From Desulfobacterales bacterium (GTDB lineage Bacteria > Desulfobacterota > Desulfobacteria > Desulfobacterales > UBA2174_A): a stretch of DNA of 24,730 nt. The notes under the pieces are model-generated. The model was not told where the DNA came from and did no database searches. It saw only the letters and a list, made by a program, of their open reading frames with translations. Numbering within the stretch: position 1 is the first letter of the stretch; every line of letters begins with the position of its first letter. Of the stretch, positions 21,863 to 24,730 are shown in pieces. A program made the position numbers and the translations under genes. Location: positions 1-24,730 of the forward strand of contig JALOPD010000058.1 in the NCBI GenBank assembly GCA_025454075.1, written 5' to 3'.

Positions 21863-22969
21863 ATGAAAACACCCGTGACGAATCGCTACGACTTCGCGCT
21901 TGTCTTCGACGTCCAGGACGGAAACCCCAACGGCGACCCGGACGCAGGGAACCTGCCCCGCGTCGATCCCGAGACCGGTCACGGCATCGTCACCGACGTC
22001 TGCCTCAAGCGCAAGGTTCGGAACTTCGTCCAGCTCGTGAAAAAGTGCGCCCCACCTTATGACATCTACGTCAAGGAGAAGGCCGTGCTCGGCCGAGCCC
22101 ACTTCGAGGCCTTCAAATAGCTGAAAATCGAAACCGGCCAGGAGTCTCGGAAAACGGTTCCTGCCGAGCTGGCAGAGATCATTTCCGAAGTCGCGCTATG
22201 CGAAGGGCTTACCTTCGTAGACGGCGGCGGCGAGGGGCCGGGCATGCTCGTCGTGGCGCCCGATGCCGACAAGAAAGCCATAAAGGAATGGCTTAAGGAA
22301 GAAAAGCCGGATAAAAAAATCGATGCCCTCATCAAGGAGGCTTTGAAGGAGGCCAAGCCGAAAAAGCCGACGGCGGAAGAGACCGAAAAAGGCCGCGGCC
22401 AGATGTGCGCCGACTTCTACGACATCCGCACCTTCGGCGCCGTCATGTCTCTCAAGTCCGCGCCGAACTGCGGCCAGGTGCGCGGGCCGGTGCAGCTAAC
22501 ATTCGGCCGGTCCGTCGACCCGGTCGTGACCCTCGAGCACTCGATCACCCGCATGGCCGTGGCCACCGAGGCCGAGGCCGAAAAACAGCAGGGGGACAAC
22601 CGGACCATGGGTCGGAAGCATACCATTCCCTATGGCCTCTACGTCGCCCATGGGTTCATTTCCCCATTTCTTGCCGAGCAAACGAAGTTCTGCCAGGAAG
22701 ACCTCGATCTTTTCTGGCAGGCCTTGTGCAACATGTTCGAGCACGACCGGTCGGCCGCACGGGGGCTCATGTCCACCCAGCGCCTGATAGTCTTCAAGCA
22801 CGGATCGGCGCTCGGCAATGCTCCGGCGCACGCTTTGTTCAAAAGAGTCCGCCTGAGCCGCAAGGAGCCTTCGCGACCGGCACGCGGGTTTGAGGATTAT
22901 CGCCTTGAAATCGACCGGGAAGGTTTGCCGGAGGGGGTCACCATCATCGAAATGCCTAAAGTGACCTAA
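21863..22969 (+). pseudogene. cas7c: Type I-C Cas7 (Csd2) with an in-frame TAG and a lysine-rich insertion
   Basis: The frame from ATG 21863 (AAGGAGAG ribosome-binding site) encodes the Cas7c backbone subunit: [35 protein letters not shown], then [41 protein letters not shown] and the C-terminal [19 protein letters not shown]. Codon 86 (22118-22120) is TAG, after which the same frame continues with no indel to TAA at 22967-22969, 368 codons. Csd2 proteins are normally about 280-300 residues; the excess is mainly a charged, Lys-rich stretch at about residues 90-180 between the N-terminal part and [11 protein letters not shown]. Restart at an internal ATG (for example 22244) could give only the C-terminal two-thirds. 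Confidence 0.88.
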
Positions 22970-23022
22970 CTGCTTGATAGCAGAGTTTTACAACACCAGG
23001 CGAGAAAAGGTTGGTTATCTAT

Positions 23023-23259
23023 ATGATCTCCGACACCACATCCGCCGCCGAACAGCGGCAGCATGAAATCTTCAAGCAGATGAGCGGGGAGCGCAGACTT
23101 TTGCTGGCGATGGCGTTCAGCGAACGGATACGCGATATCGCCATGGAAGGGCTGCGGCGGAGGCACCCTTCGGCGCCGGAGGGCGCGTTGAAAACCATTT
23201 ACTTTAAAGAAATGTATGGGCTCTCATTGCCGGGTCTGCCTGGAAGGAAAACACGATAA
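23023..23259 (+). CDS. 78-aa unknown protein inside the cas operon
   Basis: A short helical protein (AAEQRQHEIFKQMSGERRLLLAMAFSERIRD, then AMEGLRRRHPSAPEGALKTIYFKEMYG). The GLRRRHP motif recalls small unknown proteins found beside toxin-antitoxin-like or nucleotidyltransferase genes, but I cannot name the family. It has no Cys, no membrane segment and no catalytic motif. ATG 23023 is chosen, with AAAAGG 12 nt upstream; a TTG at 23011 is an alternative. It lies 53 nt after cas7c and 88 nt before the DUF1016 nuclease. Confidence 0.7.
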   Translation: MISDTTSAAEQRQHEIFKQMSGERRLLLAMAFSERIRDIAMEGLRRRHPSAPEGALKTIYFKEMYGLSLPGLPGRKTR

Positions 23260-23347
23260 ACAACCAGGTGGGTTTTTCTCAACCGAATCGTGAATAGGCC
23301 TTCGGGTTCCGGAATGTTATTCGAAACAGGCAGGGATTGGATAGGGT

Positions 23348-24469
23348 ATGAGTGACAAAAGGAAAGGCAATGGCTTCTCGGATTTGGTTTGCGCGATTCG
23401 TAAGACCCATGAGCAGTGCTCGGCTCATGCCGGCCAGGCAATAAATGTCAGCCTGACCTTGCGGAATTGGATGATCGGGCGTCATATCTCGGAATTCGAA
23501 TTGAAGGGCGCCGACCGTGCGGTTTATGGAGAGCGCTTGCTCAGAGCGCTTTCCGTCGAGCTGCGCAAGTCAGGTGTCAGCGGCTGCGGGGCACGCCAGC
23601 TTTATGGGTATTTGGCCTTTTACCGCACTTACCCCGGTATTGCGCGGTCGGTGACCGCAAGTTTCAAAAAACTGCTGCCCACAGAGACCCACAACGATAT
23701 GGCTGATTCAAAAGTGCGGTCAGTGACCGCGAAATTGAAGGCGCCGGAACACAACCTCCTCACCCGACTATCCTATACTCATTTCGAACAGCTTGTGTCC
23801 ATCGACGAGCCATTAAAACGTACATTTTACGAAGTCGAATGTTTACGGGGCAATTGGTCTGTCCGCGAACTCAAGCGCCAGATCGGCAGCCTCTACTTCG
23901 AACGGTCAGGCCTATCCAAAAACAAGGCCGAACTGGCCGACCGGGTACATTCTGCCAGCGAAAGCTCGCAATCATCGATAGCCGTCCGAGACCCCTACGT
24001 GTTCGAGTTTCTGGGGATCAAACCCCAGGAGGTTATGGGCGAGTCCGACCTCGAAGATGCCCTGCTGGATAAGATTCAAGCATTCCTGCTGGAATTAGGC
24101 CACGGGTTCTGTTTTGAAGCACGGCAGAAGCGGATCTTGATCGGCAACACATTTGGGTTTGTCGATTTGGTCTTCTACCACCGTGTCTTGAAATGCCACG
24201 TGCTCGTCGAACTCAAGGTGGCCGCCTTTTCCCACGAGCACCTCGGTCAGCTCAACACTTACGTGAGCTGGTATGCCGGCAACATGATGAACAGGGGCGA
24301 CAACCCGCCGATAGGCATTTTGCTTTGCACACAAAAGGATCACACGCTTGTCGAGTTTGCCTTGGCCGGCATGAAAAGCCGACTTTTTGTATCGAAATAC
24401 CAGCTTGAACTGCCGAGGAAGGAAGATATCGAGCAGTTCCTGGAGGAGCAGATTAAAGAGGTTTTTTGA
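23348..24469 (+). CDS. DUF1016/YhcG-type PD-(D/E)XK nuclease protein
   Basis: A 373-aa protein with the DUF1016 N-terminal helical domain (LRNWMIGRHISEFELKGADRAVYGERLLRAL) and a middle block LTRLSYTHFEQLVSIDEPLKRTFYEVECLRGNWSVRELKRQI. The C-terminal PD-(D/E)XK nuclease fold has D273 (GFVDLVFYHR) and E288-L-K290 (VLVELKV). The family is predicted to bind and cut nucleic acids and is frequent in defence islands; the E. coli member is YhcG. It interrupts the order cas7c-cas4 of the I-C operon in the same orientation. The variable linker at residues 97-140 carries two copies of RSVTA. The active-site residues are intact. Confidence 0.92.
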   Translation: MSDKRKGNGFSDLVCAIRKTHEQCSAHAGQAINVSLTLRNWMIGRHISEFELKGADRAVYGERLLRALSVELRKSGVSGCGARQLYGYLAFYRTYPGIARSVTASFKKLLPTETHNDMADSKVRSVTAKLKAPEHNLLTRLSYTHFEQLVSIDEPLKRTFYEVECLRGNWSVRELKRQIGSLYFERSGLSKNKAELADRVHSASESSQSSIAVRDPYVFEFLGIKPQEVMGESDLEDALLDKIQAFLLELGHGFCFEARQKRILIGNTFGFVDLVFYHRVLKCHVLVELKVAAFSHEHLGQLNTYVSWYAGNMMNRGDNPPIGILLCTQKDHTLVEFALAGMKSRLFVSKYQLELPRKEDIEQFLEEQIKEVF

Positions 24470-24505
24470 TACGGCTTTCGCTAATTGGAGTGGAGCCTTT
24501 CAGTC

Positions 24506-24730
24506 ATGTTCAGTGAAGATGAGCTTCTGCCCATCTCAGCCTTGCAACATCTGCTCTTCTGCCCTCGGCAGTGCGCGTTGATCCATACCGAACAGCTGTG
24601 GGCGGAGAACCTGCTGACGGCCGAGGGGCGGATTGCGCACGAGAAGGTTGACGAGGAGGGCGCGGAAACGCGGTCGGGCCGGAGGATCGTCTTCGGTCTG
24701 CCGCTGCGGTCGTTTCGGCTGGGGCTGGTC
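24506..24730 (+). CDS. cas4: Cas4 exonuclease, 5' part (runs off the window)
   Basis: 75 codons are visible from ATG 24506: MFSEDELLPISALQHLLFCPRQCALIH, EQLWAENLLTAEGRIAHEKVDE and GLPLRSFRLGLV. The FCPRQCALIH block contains the first Fe-S cysteine and is typical of I-C Cas4; the PD-(D/E)XK active site and the C-terminal cysteines lie beyond the end. Cas4 trims and selects PAM-containing prespacers with Cas1-Cas2. cas1, cas2 and the CRISPR array would be expected downstream. Confidence 0.93.
   Translation, partial: MFSEDELLPISALQHLLFCPRQCALIHTEQLWAENLLTAEGRIAHEKVDEEGAETRSGRRIVFGLPLRSFRLGLV

Noticed and set aside
22118..22120. Pyrrolysine or other recoding at the cas7c TAG
   Set aside because: The same operon has two TAA interruptions that pyrrolysine cannot explain, and no PYLIS-like or pyl gene is in view. 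Simple mutation or an error is more likely.

Overview
This GC-rich window, in which every supported gene lies on the + strand, most likely comes from a strictly anaerobic member of the Desulfobacterota (sulfate-reducer type). The support is gene content: rubrerythrin, a two-domain desulfoferrodoxin, two rubredoxins, a flavodiiron rubredoxin:oxygen oxidoreductase, a multiheme c-type cytochrome, a siroheme/ferredoxin protein and a probable selenoprotein. No rRNA or tRNA gene and no CRISPR array was seen.

Region 1 (1-7543) is an oxygen-defence and electron-transfer island: rubrerythrin, superoxide reductase, a rubredoxin-like mini-protein, a short-chain flavodoxin, a zinc-ribbon protein, a triheme cytochrome, an FMN-reductase/ArsC fusion, a CX4C rubredoxin, a canonical rubredoxin, flavodiiron protein, a ferredoxin, a helical-repeat protein and a small siroheme protein with two [4Fe-4S] clusters. 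Rubredoxin and Roo together would reduce O2 to water; Dfx and Rbr would remove superoxide and peroxide. A 43-bp intergenic repeat occurs twice here.

Region 2 (7621-11204) is a metal and sulfur segment: a CopZ-like HMA chaperone, CysQ, and a two-HMA CopA Cu(I) ATPase, with a short ATCACTC-type repeat between cysQ and copA.

Region 3 (11353-15009) has a good promoter, then a tiny membrane protein whose frame continues through a UGA followed by a SECIS-like hairpin (candidate selenoprotein), then an ECF sigma factor, its zf-HC2 anti-sigma factor, a second promoter and feoAB for Fe(II) uptake. The SECIS-like loop also provides the likely ribosome-binding site of the sigma factor.

Region 4 (15010-17063) looks accessory: a DinB protein, a four-helix-bundle protein between 27-bp direct repeats that carry the stop codons of both genes, AT-rich palindromic repeats, and a truncated, frameshifted ORF6N remnant.

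Region 5 (17146-24730, running off the end) is a type I-C CRISPR-Cas operon: cas3, cas5c, cas8c, cas7c, then a 78-aa unknown and a DUF1016/YhcG nuclease, then cas4. cas3 has two in-frame TAA codons and cas7c has one in-frame TAG, but the reading frames are otherwise intact. All three stops could be single C-to-T changes of glutamine codons. The most interesting signals are the selenoprotein/SECIS/sigma overlap and the stop-riddled yet frame-preserved I-C operon carrying an inserted nuclease.
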